The notes beneath the pieces were generated by a model. That model was not told where the DNA came from. It did not search any database and saw only the letters and a list, made by a program, of their open reading frames with translations. From positions 1-48,779 of the IMG/VR virus record IMGVR_UViG_3300042389_000320: 48,779 bases of DNA, one strand, 5' to 3'. The DNA is from a virus. Positions within the stretch are counted from its first letter, which is position 1. The number at the start of each line of letters is the position of its first letter. Below, in pieces: positions 27,343 through 35,576 of the stretch. Position numbers and translations under genes: made by a program.

Positions 27343-28293
27343 ATGCAAAACAAAGAGAATGAGTTTCTGTGGGTGGAGAAGTACCGCCCACAGACAATTG
27401 AAGATTGTATCCTTCCGGGGGAGTTGAAGAAGACTTTCCTCGACATGGTGAAGCGTGGGGAACCCCAAAACCTTCTTCTATCGGGTACTGCCGGTATCGG
27501 TAAGACTACCGTTGCTAAAGCACTTTGCAAGGATATTGGTGTTGATTCAATGATTATCAATTGTTCCGAAAATGGAAATATTGATACTCTACGAACTGAT
27601 ATTCGCCAATTTGCTAGTACCGTATCCCTTTCAGAATCCAAGAAGACAGTTATTTTGGATGAGTTTGACTATTCAAACGCACAGAGCATTCAACCTGCTC
27701 TACGAGGTGCGATTGAAGAGTTCTCCAATAATTGCCGATTTATTCTTACTTGTAATTACAAGAGCAGAATTATCGAACCAATTCATTCTCGGTGTACTTG
27801 CATTGAGTTTAAGATTCCACAGAAGGAAAAACCTGCACTTGCTCTAAAGATGCTCGGAAGAATCAATATGATTCTGGAGAAGGAAAAGATCAAGGTTAGT
27901 GATTCTGCCGTTTTGGCACAGCTAATTGCGAAGCATTTTCCCGACTTCCGTAGGATTATTAACGAACTTCAGAGGTATTCTGTCTCTGGTGTAATTGATG
28001 AGGGCATACTGTCCAATTTCGTGGAACTGGATATGAAGACTCTTATCGCTGCGATGCGTTCCAAGGACTTTGGAGCGGTTCGTAAGTGGGTGGTAATGAA
28101 TCTAGACAATTCCCAGACAGAGATCTTCCGTAAGGTGTACGACAGTCTATATGACTTCCTGAGTCCTCCTAGCATCCCTGAAGCGGTTCTAGTGCTTGCT
28201 GAGTACCAATACAAGTCTTCCTTCGCTGCGGATCAGGAAATCAATCTAGTAGCATGTATGACCGAACTAATGATGAGATGTGAGTTCAAATAA
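27343..28293 (+). CDS. 44: Clamp loader large subunit gp44
   Basis: 316 aa (T4 gp44: 319 aa). It begins with LWVEKYRPQTIEDCILP, the usual RFC-box opening. Walker A is GTAGIGKTT at 48-56, Walker B VILDEFD at 103-109 and the SRC motif lies at 149-151. With gp62 it forms the ATPase that opens and loads the clamp. The stop overlaps the gp62 start (TAATG). Confidence 0.95.
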   Translation: MQNKENEFLWVEKYRPQTIEDCILPGELKKTFLDMVKRGEPQNLLLSGTAGIGKTTVAKALCKDIGVDSMIINCSENGNIDTLRTDIRQFASTVSLSESKKTVILDEFDYSNAQSIQPALRGAIEEFSNNCRFILTCNYKSRIIEPIHSRCTCIEFKIPQKEKPALALKMLGRINMILEKEKIKVSDSAVLAQLIAKHFPDFRRIINELQRYSVSGVIDEGILSNFVELDMKTLIAAMRSKDFGAVRKWVVMNLDNSQTEIFRKVYDSLYDFLSPPSIPEAVLVLAEYQYKSSFAADQEINLVACMTELMMRCEFK

Positions 28294-28676
28294 TGCCGTC
28301 TTTGGGTGATTTTCTAAGTTCTATTAACTACAACAAGAAGGATCTCATCAAACAAGATCCTCTTGCCGAAAAGGATTACCTACCTTTCGTGACAAATAGG
28401 TGTCTATCTTATTTTCCAGACACAGTTTTTTACGCAAATCAAATGAATCTGATGCCACATTTGGACAAGAAGATGCAATATGATTATTTGCGCGAAAAAC
28501 TCTCAAGGAGAAGTCGATTCAGTAAATGGACGAAACAGGAAGAAAACCCAGATATTGATGCAATAAAGCAGTACTACGGTTATTCGATTCAAAAGGCAAA
28601 ACAAATTCTGCCCTTGCTTTCTGATGAACAGATTGCTATAATTAAATCTCACCTAAATACTGGTGGGCATAAATAA
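28293..28676 (+). CDS. 62: Clamp loader small subunit gp62
   Basis: 127 aa, shorter than T4 gp62 (187 aa) but like those of marine relatives. Conserved parts are LSSINYNKKDLIKQDP, the RCLSYFPDTVFYANQMN block and RRSRFSKWTKQEEN. It joins four gp44 subunits in the clamp loader. It is coupled to gp44 by a one-base overlap of stop and start. Its final codons hold a late box for the next gene. Confidence 0.9.
   Translation: MPSLGDFLSSINYNKKDLIKQDPLAEKDYLPFVTNRCLSYFPDTVFYANQMNLMPHLDKKMQYDYLREKLSRRSRFSKWTKQEENPDIDAIKQYYGYSIQKAKQILPLLSDEQIAIIKSHLNTGGHK
28668..28675 (+). promoter_or_regulatory. Late promoter box CATAAATA
   Basis: CATAAATA overlaps the last codons of gp62. The start expected about 6 bases downstream leaves AAAGGA and the ATG at 28692. 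It would switch on the small structural-type gene late, although the upstream genes are replication genes. Confidence 0.6.
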
Positions 28677-28691
28677 TAGAAAGGATTTTAA

Positions 28692-28970
28692 ATGGGAGAA
28701 ACATCATATACTGTAGTAAAGGCTCAGGCACTAACAACCGGAACTGGATCATTAGCAGTCACCTCAATTCCAAAGCATAAGTGTTTACATATTAGCAATA
28801 CGGGTGCCGCTACTGCGGTTGTAACGGTAAAGGGAATGAAACCAGATGGAACTGCAACCGATTCGTTTGTTTTAAATGTACCAGACGATACTACTTTTTT
28901 TGTGCCGTTTAGAATCTATGAAATTACATCTTTAACTGGTGCAAATATAAGTATCGCATTTTTGATGTAA
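28692..28970 (+). CDS. Small beta-rich protein, probable late structural protein
   Basis: 92 aa with AAAGGA 7 bases before the ATG. I do not recognise a family. The sequence is almost all short beta strands and Thr/Ala/Gly turns (VVKAQALTTGTGSLAVTSIP, HISNTGAATAVVTVKG, SFVLNVPDDTTFFVPFRIY), without charge clusters, as in small capsid or tail decoration proteins. A late box directly upstream supports a virion role. The next small frame follows five bases later. Confidence 0.62.
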   Translation: MGETSYTVVKAQALTTGTGSLAVTSIPKHKCLHISNTGAATAVVTVKGMKPDGTATDSFVLNVPDDTTFFVPFRIYEITSLTGANISIAFLM

Positions 28971-28975
28971 TTTTT

Positions 28976-29152
28976 ATGACACTAACACAAGAACAAATAC
29001 AACTTATACAATCGTTAAAGGGGGAAGTTGATAAGATCAAGGTCAACCTCATCCTTGAAAATAAGAAACTTGATCAAATTGCAAATCTATTACTTAAAGT
29101 GATGAATGGTGATTATAATGAAAAAAACTCCAATAACTCTACTTCCAGTTGA
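28976..29152 (+). CDS. 58-aa coiled-coil-like protein
   Basis: A short frame from ATG 28976, beginning MTLTQEQIQLIQSLKGEV. The first 42 residues show a hydrophobic heptad-like pattern fit for a coiled coil and the end is Asn/Ser-rich. No good ribosome-binding site is seen, so translation may be coupled to the gene five bases upstream. It overlaps the 5' part of the longer version of the next gene. A 55-aa protein at 44308 starts similarly (MTIEQL). Confidence 0.5.
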   Translation: MTLTQEQIQLIQSLKGEVDKIKVNLILENKKLDQIANLLLKVMNGDYNEKNSNNSTSS

Positions 29153-29177
29153 TTTGCGTCTTTATAAGGATTTAAAA

Positions 29178-29480
29178 ATGTCTAATTATTTTAGCTATCG
29201 TTTTCTTGCCTTTGTTTCGCTTTTTGCCGCAGTAGTTCTTCATTTCTCATGCTCAGAATTTAATGTGGTTGCTTCTTTTGCCGGTCTTTCGTTTATTTTT
29301 CTTGCATATGATAACTTCAGACTAAATTCTCGCATCGAAGAGCGTTATCAGAGCGATTACATTGTTGAGATTGAACGCCGGGTTGATCGTATTGACGAAT
29401 CACTACATTGCCTTAAGAACAAGTGTAGCGCCGTCTGCAATAAGACTCAAGTATGCAATAAGACTCCAAGCGAAGTCTGA
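29178..29480 (+). CDS. Small membrane protein with two hydrophobic segments
   Basis: 100 aa from ATG 29178, chosen because TAAGGA lies 7 bases upstream; longer in-frame starts at 29118 or 29106 have weak sites and overlap the preceding gene. Two membrane segments (about residues 7-24, FLAFVSLFAAVVLHFSC, and 29-44, VVASFAGLSFIFLAYD) are followed by a charged, Cys-containing tail with heptad character (RIEERYQSDYIVEIERRVDR). This could be a holin-like or inner-membrane protein, but no family is recognised. A terminator follows after 21 bases. Confidence 0.6.
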   Translation: MSNYFSYRFLAFVSLFAAVVLHFSCSEFNVVASFAGLSFIFLAYDNFRLNSRIEERYQSDYIVEIERRVDRIDESLHCLKNKCSAVCNKTQVCNKTPSEV

Positions 29481-29501
29481 TTCAAACTAATTTTTAAAAG
29501 G

Positions 29502-29526
29502 AACCCCGCGAAAGCGGGGTTTTTTT
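29502..29526 (+). terminator. Rho-independent terminator before regA
   Basis: Stem AACCCCGC (29502-29509) with GCGGGGTT (29514-29521), a GAAA tetraloop and a seven-T run (29520-29526). It ends the rnh-45-44-62 operon and separates it from regA. Confidence 0.93.
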
Positions 29527-29544
29527 ATTGTAAATCGAGTTTTT

Positions 29545-29570
29545 TATAAATATTGCCGTAAATTACGGAG
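29545..29570 (+). promoter_or_regulatory. Late promoter and RBS hairpin of regA
   Basis: A perfect TATAAATA lies at 29545-29552. A short hairpin, CCGTA (29556-29560) with TACGG (29564-29568), overlaps the ACGGAG ribosome-binding site before the ATG at 29576. A late start near 29558 would fall in the 5' arm and open the hairpin, the same principle as at gp13 (both share TACGGAGAT). The stem is only 5 bp, so hairpin control is less sure here than at gp13. Confidence 0.65.
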
Positions 29571-29575
29571 ATATT

Positions 29576-29977
29576 ATGGAAAATGATGATGATATTTTTG
29601 ACGGATTGGGCGTTGAGATTAAACTCAAAAATAAAGAAGACTTCCTTAAGGTCAAGGAAACTCTTACTCGCCTAGGCGTCTCTTCCAAGCACGAAAAGAA
29701 ACTTTACCAATCTTGCCACATTCTACACAAACGTGGTAGATATGCCATTATGCATTTTAAAGAAATGTTCTTAATGGATGGACTAGAAAGCGATATAAGT
29801 GAAGAAGACGAAATGAGAAGAAATACAATTGTTAAACTTCTAGTCGATTGGGGTCTAGTTGAGGCAGTAGATCCAAGTGAATATGAAAAACAATTAAGTC
29901 TTGCTCGTTTAAAGATTATTTCGCATAAGGAGAAGGGAGACTGGGAACTCGTACCTAAATACCATATAGGAAGGTGA
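29576..29977 (+). CDS. regA: Translational repressor RegA
   Basis: 133 aa (T4 RegA: 122 aa). Very similar to T4 in EDFLKVKETLTRLGVSS, LYQSCHILHKRGRYAI, MHFKEMFLMDGLES and WELVPKYHIGR, including the Trp in LVDWGLVEA. RegA binds the start regions of many early mRNAs, including clamp and clamp-loader genes, and blocks ribosome binding. There is an extra acidic N-terminus of about 12 residues (MENDDDIFDGLG) before the T4-equivalent start. The good ribosome-binding site supports this longer form. Confidence 0.95.
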   Translation: MENDDDIFDGLGVEIKLKNKEDFLKVKETLTRLGVSSKHEKKLYQSCHILHKRGRYAIMHFKEMFLMDGLESDISEEDEMRRNTIVKLLVDWGLVEAVDPSEYEKQLSLARLKIISHKEKGDWELVPKYHIGR

Positions 29978-29984
29978 TATTTTT

Positions 29985-30839
29985 ATGAATGAGATACAAG
30001 CGATAGGCGCTCCGTTTCCAGTTGAATATTCTTCGTGTTCGAATAAACTACCAGAACTTTTTAGATGGACTGATCAGGATAGACCAATAAAGGTTTATAT
30101 TGATCGTGGTATTGCTTTGGGATTACAAGAACCAAAGAAAGAAGGAGAGAAAAAAATAGCATGGGTTTGTGAATCTAGGGCTATATTTCATCTTTCCTTC
30201 CCGCGAGAGTTATTTGAAAAAGAGTTGAAAAAAATAAGTGAGTCTTTTGATTATGTTTTTGTTTCAGAGCGAAGTTTATGCAAATATCCAAACATACTCT
30301 ATAGTCCGGCCGGTAGCAATTTACCTTGGTTGAGCATTTATAGAGATCTACCATTGAAAACTAAAAATGTTTCTTTGATTGCTTCTCCTAAAAAAATAAC
30401 ATTTGGACATGCAATCCGACATATAGTAGCAGAAAAGTTCAAAGATGTTATTGATGTCTATGGTGGCGCAGCTGGCACCACAAGATTTGGTTATGGTGAG
30501 AATATTTGGCCAGATAAATCTAACGCAACAGTTCCATATAGATTTTCTATAGTGATCGAAAATGATTCATATTCGACATACTATACAGAAAAGATAACAG
30601 ATTGTTTCGCATCTGGTACTATACCAATTTACTGGGGAGCACCCGATATATCTGAACACTTTAATTCAGATGGAATAATTCAATTGACTTCTGACTTTGA
30701 TCCTATTATACTTACTCCAGAATTATATGAAAGTAAGTTAGAGGCAGTTAAGGACAATTTAGAAAGAGTTAAATTACTAAAGTCTTCAGACGATATTCTT
30801 TATACTAATATTATTAAAAATGAAAATAGAAGTGTCTAA
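29985..30839 (+). CDS. Glycosyltransferase family 10 (fucosyltransferase-like)
   Basis: 284 aa. The C-terminal half has the GT10 signature: YRFSIVIENDSYSTYYTEKI, then TDCFASGTIPIYWGAPDI, as in alpha-1,3/4-fucosyltransferases that use GDP-fucose. The N-terminal half (WVCESRAIFHLSFPREL, FDYVFVSERSL) is like bacterial and phage GT10 members. It opens the glycan island, 7 bases after regA, and overlaps the next gene by 20 bases. A cytoplasmic enzyme is expected, as no signal peptide is seen. Confidence 0.85.
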   Translation: MNEIQAIGAPFPVEYSSCSNKLPELFRWTDQDRPIKVYIDRGIALGLQEPKKEGEKKIAWVCESRAIFHLSFPRELFEKELKKISESFDYVFVSERSLCKYPNILYSPAGSNLPWLSIYRDLPLKTKNVSLIASPKKITFGHAIRHIVAEKFKDVIDVYGGAAGTTRFGYGENIWPDKSNATVPYRFSIVIENDSYSTYYTEKITDCFASGTIPIYWGAPDISEHFNSDGIIQLTSDFDPIILTPELYESKLEAVKDNLERVKLLKSSDDILYTNIIKNENRSV

Positions 30840-31200
30840 TGGTGAGATTGTAGACAAATATACAATTTTAAAAATTAAAATAAGAAAAGCGATTCCATTT
30901 TCCATGAAGTATTTTAATATTCATGAGGAGTATAATGCAATTAAACCACTAGTGGATCAGTTGCACATTGATGAAGAAATATTAGAATCTCTTTACACCA
31001 CTAATTTAGAATTATGGGAAATAGAAGATAAATTAAGAATCAAAGAAAGTCAAAACACATTTGATGATGAGTTTATTTTGCTATCACGATCTGTTTATAA
31101 AATTAACGACAAGAGATATTCCATAAAACAAAAAATTAATGAAATAACTAATAGTCTCTTAAAAGAAGAAAAAATATTACCAAGATATAAAAATGACTAA
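30820..31200 (+). CDS. DUF6165-like protein of glycan loci
   Basis: 126 aa. The N-terminus MKIEVSNGEIVDKYTILKI is the conserved opening of DUF6165-type proteins that accompany glycosyltransferases in bacterial surface-glycan loci and some phages. The rest is helical and charged. Its biochemical role is not known. It overlaps the genes on both sides. Confidence 0.65.
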   Translation: MKIEVSNGEIVDKYTILKIKIRKAIPFSMKYFNIHEEYNAIKPLVDQLHIDEEILESLYTTNLELWEIEDKLRIKESQNTFDDEFILLSRSVYKINDKRYSIKQKINEITNSLLKEEKILPRYKND

Positions 31201-31963
31201 GCGGATAGCATTAATTGATCAGGCTAGAGGATTGGGGGACATCTTCTTTTTGCAGAAAGCAGTATATGAGATATCAGAAAGAATGGATAATATTATTTGG
31301 CCAATACATCCAAAATATAATTATCTTCACGAATATTTGATAACTCCCAAGACTTCATATTTTAGTTTTCCGTTGAACGAGGCAGAGTTCAGCGAGAGTG
31401 TCAAAATATGGCATAAGGTTTTGTATGATAATTATAAATCAAATACATTTAGTAGCACTCCCGTTAGTGGTGGTGTAATTCACTATTATCCATTTAGAAC
31501 ATCTTCATTTAATTCAAATGATATAGACATTATGTATTCAAAATATAAAATATTGAATATATCCTTTGATGATTGGCAGAAATATTTTCAATTTAAGAGA
31601 AAATTAGACAGAGAAGATTCTCTTAGAAAGAAATATGGGATTGAAAGGGGAGAGAAGTTTATATTTGTAAATACCATGTATTTCACTAGTCCATACAATA
31701 CTTACAAAATAAATTTGGAAAGTGAATATAAAATTATATACAATGACGGATCCCCCTGTCACATATTTGATTTTTGTTGGTTGTTGGAAAACGCACAAGA
31801 GATTCATACAGTCGAAACTTCAATGTGTTATCTTGTTGAAGTTCTAAATACTACTGACAAAATTTACTGTTATCCCAGATTACGAAAAGGTGGTGAAAAA
31901 ATGTATCAAAATTTTGACTACATTAATAAAATATTTAAGAAAAATTGGAACTATATTCAATGA
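31193..31963 (+). CDS. Probable GT-B glycosyltransferase (heptosyltransferase-like)
   Basis: 256 aa. The opening LIDQARGLGDIFFLQKAVYE resembles the N-terminal GLGD loop of the GT9 (ADP-heptose transferase) fold, and the C-terminal HIFDFCWLLENAQEIHTVET with SMCYLVEVLN resembles the sugar-nucleotide-binding end where such enzymes have a (D/E)TS motif. The middle is divergent. The substrate cannot be told. It overlaps its neighbours by a few bases within the island. Confidence 0.5.
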   Translation: MTKRIALIDQARGLGDIFFLQKAVYEISERMDNIIWPIHPKYNYLHEYLITPKTSYFSFPLNEAEFSESVKIWHKVLYDNYKSNTFSSTPVSGGVIHYYPFRTSSFNSNDIDIMYSKYKILNISFDDWQKYFQFKRKLDREDSLRKKYGIERGEKFIFVNTMYFTSPYNTYKINLESEYKIIYNDGSPCHIFDFCWLLENAQEIHTVETSMCYLVEVLNTTDKIYCYPRLRKGGEKMYQNFDYINKIFKKNWNYIQ

Positions 31964-32622
31964 AAACTGAAATTATATCATTTTTTTCCGACATAGATGG
32001 ACACACTTATTATAGTGATCATGCTGCTCGTTTAGCAAAAAACTGCGAAGAGCATAATATCCCCTATGACATAAGAAAGTTAGAGAGTAGTGGTAGTTAT
32101 AGAATGAATTGTTTAAGAAAACCAGAATTTATTTTAACCATGCTTAAACTTAAAAATAAACCTATAGTTTGGTTAGATATAGATTCTTTGATTCATAATG
32201 AACTTAGCATATTTGATGATAAAGAAAATCACTGTGATATGATATTTGCTTATTCTGGCATTACTCCATCGATGATCGATGTTAAACTACCAAAGGCTTC
32301 ACCAATATATCTAACACCAAAACCTATAGTATTTGAATTTCTTGAGTTTTGGGTTGATAAGTGTCATTATAATGCTTCCAATACTGGTCCGAAAGTATTT
32401 GATCACGAAGTGCTATTGTTTGATGTTTTACCGGAGTTTCTTAAGAGATTGAGACTAGGAGTATTACCAGTAAATTATGCAATCTGGCCAACAGATAAAC
32501 TACCTCCGGAAATGAAACCATACATAACTATGGGTATAGCAGATAATAAATCCAAGGAATTATCTTTGAGAGAAATGGGATTTAGTGAATCTGCTATAAA
32601 GTTTAATCTATTGAAAATTTAA
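31960..32622 (+). CDS. GT-A fold glycosyltransferase-like protein
   Basis: 220 aa from ATG 31960, which overlaps the previous stop (an in-frame TTG at 31945 is less likely). KPIVWLDIDSLIHNELSIF at about 70-88 contains the DxD motif used by GT-A enzymes for metal and sugar-nucleotide binding. Flanking parts (RKPEFILTMLKLKNKP, FDHEVLLFDVLPEF) match nucleotide-diphospho-sugar transferases. The acceptor is unknown. Confidence 0.65.
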   Translation: MKTEIISFFSDIDGHTYYSDHAARLAKNCEEHNIPYDIRKLESSGSYRMNCLRKPEFILTMLKLKNKPIVWLDIDSLIHNELSIFDDKENHCDMIFAYSGITPSMIDVKLPKASPIYLTPKPIVFEFLEFWVDKCHYNASNTGPKVFDHEVLLFDVLPEFLKRLRLGVLPVNYAIWPTDKLPPEMKPYITMGIADNKSKELSLREMGFSESAIKFNLLKI

Positions 32623-32625
32623 ATT

Positions 32626-33435
32626 ATGAGAAACCTTATATTAAATTATTGGAAATCAGAAAACGAGGAAAGATCTATAGAAGTAGATAGATGTATAAAA
32701 CAGAATTTAGAATCAAAATTATTTGATAGATTGATATTTTTTGTTATAGATTCTCAAAAAGATCATTTACTTTCTATATTTAACAATATTGATTATGGAA
32801 ACATTCAAGTGAAAATATTTAATTCATTTGAACCCTCTATAACATATCAAAAAATTATTGATATATGCAATACAGTTGTAGGTACAGAAGATGTAAATAT
32901 TTTATCTAATAGTGATATTGTATTCGATGAAACTATAAAATTAGCAGACATGATATCGACAAAGGAAATCTATGCTCTGACCAGATATAATGATGATATA
33001 TTGGATTGGCATGTACCACCTGCACCTGAATATGCTACCGATTCTCAGGATGTTTGGATATGGAAAGGAATTAATGTTTTAAATTCCGAAATTCCAATTT
33101 ATATGGGAGTTCCTGGGTGCGATAATAGAATATCATATGATTTTTTTATATCGGGTTATGTTGTTCGTAATCCTTGTCTGAGTATTAAGACACATCATGT
33201 TCATAAAACAAATAGTAGACCAGGAACATCTACTGATATTTCTAAGAGGATAATGTATCCATATTTATTTTTGAAACCAACAAAGTTGGGTGATTTTTAT
33301 GGATCATATCTTTCATTACACAACTCAATTACATATCAAATATTAGAAAATGAAATTAAAAAAAACAACCTAGAAGATCAGGTTCATGTTGCTCTTAAAG
33401 AATTTTATAAAACAATTATGGAAACTTACAAATGA
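32626..33435 (+). CDS. Putative glycosyltransferase of the island
   Basis: 269 aa. VNILSNSDIVFDETIKL near 100-115 has a SxxDI element where GT-A enzymes have DxD. QDVWIWKGINVL, MGVPGCDNRISYDFFISGY and NPCLSIKTHHVH form a C-terminal part like that of galactosyltransferase-type GT2 enzymes (conserved D-W and G-D-R/H groups). The exact family is not certain. It begins four bases after the previous gene and overlaps the next. Confidence 0.55.
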   Translation: MRNLILNYWKSENEERSIEVDRCIKQNLESKLFDRLIFFVIDSQKDHLLSIFNNIDYGNIQVKIFNSFEPSITYQKIIDICNTVVGTEDVNILSNSDIVFDETIKLADMISTKEIYALTRYNDDILDWHVPPAPEYATDSQDVWIWKGINVLNSEIPIYMGVPGCDNRISYDFFISGYVVRNPCLSIKTHHVHKTNSRPGTSTDISKRIMYPYLFLKPTKLGDFYGSYLSLHNSITYQILENEIKKNNLEDQVHVALKEFYKTIMETYK

Positions 33436-34091
33436 AATTATATACCTTTTATACCGATTCACACAAAATACTTTTTGATGACTGGTTTTTGCCATCATTT
33501 ACTTCTACAAATAAAAATATAGAACTAATAACAACTAAATTTGATCAACACTGTAAGAGTGGAAATTTTATGGAAGAAGGATGGATGAGGTCAATGCACG
33601 ATAAGATCGATTTGGTAATAAGGGGCATTGAGGAAAATTGGAATGAATATTTTATTCATTCCGATTGCGATGTTCAATTTTTTGGAGATATCAAGTCCGA
33701 TTTACTTGAACAGGTTCAAGATTATGATTTAGCCGGAACCAATGATAATCCATTTGATCCAAATTCACATATATGTTGTGGTTTCTTTATATGTAAAGGC
33801 AATGATAAAACTTTATCTATGTTCAAAGAAATTAAGAAAATAATGAATCAACAATATAATGATCAAATTGTTCTTAATATGATTAAAGATAGATTTATAA
33901 CTAGCAAAAAGTTAAATTATAAACATTATAATGTAATATATTCAAATGGTCCTAGAGTTTGGAGTCCTGAGATGGGGGTGACACATGTTGATCCTTCAAT
34001 TTTAACCCACCATGCAAATTGGATAATAGGAATTGAAAATAAGATTACAAATTTAAAATTAGTTAAAGAGTTAGTAGAAAAAAATAGATAA
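33432..34091 (+). CDS. GT-A nucleotide-diphospho-sugar transferase
   Basis: 219 aa. YFIHSDCDVQFFGDIKSDLL (about 73-92) carries the DxD motif. DYDLAGTNDN, CCGFFICKGNDKTL and YNDQIVLNMI follow the order in PF03407-type transferases: post-DxD aspartates, a Gly-Phe-Phe strand and a DQ motif. It is closely similar in architecture to the protein at 31960. The sugar and acceptor are unknown. Confidence 0.68.
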   Translation: MKLYTFYTDSHKILFDDWFLPSFTSTNKNIELITTKFDQHCKSGNFMEEGWMRSMHDKIDLVIRGIEENWNEYFIHSDCDVQFFGDIKSDLLEQVQDYDLAGTNDNPFDPNSHICCGFFICKGNDKTLSMFKEIKKIMNQQYNDQIVLNMIKDRFITSKKLNYKHYNVIYSNGPRVWSPEMGVTHVDPSILTHHANWIIGIENKITNLKLVKELVEKNR

Positions 34092-34108
34092 TACTGGACT
34101 AATGAATA

Positions 34109-34960
34109 ATGTTATTAAGTGATCCAAATTATCTTAGACCAAATCCAAATTATCCAGTTTATCCGCCATATCATGATGGACTATACTTGGAGGATTATTT
34201 TATTAATTATTGGAAAAATCACGAAGTAAATACTAGCAAGCAGTTCATTGCAGTTTCTTGGACTAGTTATTATAATAATGGATTGAATAGAAGTATTTTG
34301 CAAAATTACTTAGATTCCTTAGATACTAGTAAAGAGTATTTTATCGTTTGTCAGCACGATGATGCACCATTGGAAAGATTACCACCAAATACTATTGTTT
34401 TTTGTGCCGGTGGAAACTACTTAGGATCTAATAAAATTTCAATTCCTTTAATTTGTTCTCAAATTCCTAAACAACTCATACCACATAATAACAACAAAGA
34501 TATTTTTTGTTCCTTTGTTGGATCGATGACACATCCGATACGAAACTCTATAATAGAAAATTATAAAGATAATTTAAATTTTGTTCTGAACTATACTGGA
34601 TGGAATGCTAGAGTGTCTGGTGATTCTTTGAGGAATTTTATTGATATTACAACTAGAAGTAAATATACTCTATGTCCTAGAGGTTATGGAACTAGTAGTT
34701 TTAGATTGTATGAAACTATGCAACTAAATAGTGTTCCTGTTTATGTTAGTGACGTTCACGATTTACCTTGGTCGGATGAACTAGATTGGAATGAGTTTTG
34801 TGTAATTGTAAAACAACATGAAATTTCAAATATACATGAAATATTGAGTTCAATAGATGATACTAAATATCATAGTATGCTAATGAAACTTAAAAGCGTG
34901 TATGATGAATATTTTACTTTAAATGGTGTTTGTGGAAATATAATAAGGAAAATAAAATGA
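34109..34960 (+). CDS. Exostosin-family (GT47-like) glycosyltransferase
   Basis: 283 aa. The C-terminal exostosin motif is clear: SKYTLCPRGYGTSSFRLYE, then TMQLNSVPVYVSDVHDLPWS and WNEFCVIV. Upstream, CSFVGSMTHPIRNSII is the usual start of the nucleotide-binding half. GT47-like enzymes in bacteria and phages build surface glycans. It overlaps the next gene by four bases (ATGA). Confidence 0.8.
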   Translation: MLLSDPNYLRPNPNYPVYPPYHDGLYLEDYFINYWKNHEVNTSKQFIAVSWTSYYNNGLNRSILQNYLDSLDTSKEYFIVCQHDDAPLERLPPNTIVFCAGGNYLGSNKISIPLICSQIPKQLIPHNNNKDIFCSFVGSMTHPIRNSIIENYKDNLNFVLNYTGWNARVSGDSLRNFIDITTRSKYTLCPRGYGTSSFRLYETMQLNSVPVYVSDVHDLPWSDELDWNEFCVIVKQHEISNIHEILSSIDDTKYHSMLMKLKSVYDEYFTLNGVCGNIIRKIK

Positions 34961-35568
34961 CAGAATTATGTACTATAATGGCGGAAGAAGGAAGCGATAA
35001 GAGCGATATTAGTTCAAGACATCATAACTATACCATAGAATATAATCTTCTTTTTAAGGATAAAAGGGACAAAATAAGAACAGTTTTTGAAGTAGGTCTG
35101 GGGACAAATTACACCGATGTTAAATCGTCTATGGGCCCCAATGGAATTCCAGGAGCATCGTTGCGAGGATGGAAAAGATATTTTAAAAATGCAAATATTT
35201 ATGGTGCAGACATAGATAAAAGAATTTTATTCACTGAAGATAGAATTAAAACATATTATGTCGATCAAACGAATAAAAACTCTATAGATGAATTATGGAA
35301 AATAGAAGAGTTATCAACTCTATTCGATATCATCATTGACGATGGACTTCATGAAATAAATGCAAATTTAACATTTTTAGAAAATTCTTTACACAAATTA
35401 AAACAAGATGGAATTTATATTATAGAAGATATAGTTTTTACTATGGTAGCAGAATATAAATCCAGATTGGATGAATTAAAACAAAAAATAAATTTTGATT
35501 ACAGTGTAAAAATTCTTGATCACCATACAAATAAAAGTGATAATTGTTTAATAATAATTACAAAATAG
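34957..35568 (+). CDS. Class I SAM-dependent methyltransferase (MycE/sugar O-methylase-like)
   Basis: 203 aa from ATG 34957 overlapping the exostosin stop. Motif I is TVFEVGLGTNYTDV; GPNGIPGASLRGWKRYF and ANIYGADIDKRILF follow, then LFDIIIDDGLHEINANLTFL and GIYIIEDI. This set, with the D-D-G-x-H motif, is typical of macrocin/mycinose-type sugar O-methyltransferases. Within a glycan island it probably methylates a sugar hydroxyl. Confidence 0.72.
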   Translation: MTELCTIMAEEGSDKSDISSRHHNYTIEYNLLFKDKRDKIRTVFEVGLGTNYTDVKSSMGPNGIPGASLRGWKRYFKNANIYGADIDKRILFTEDRIKTYYVDQTNKNSIDELWKIEELSTLFDIIIDDGLHEINANLTFLENSLHKLKQDGIYIIEDIVFTMVAEYKSRLDELKQKINFDYSVKILDHHTNKSDNCLIIITK

Positions 35569-35576
35569 TAAATAAT

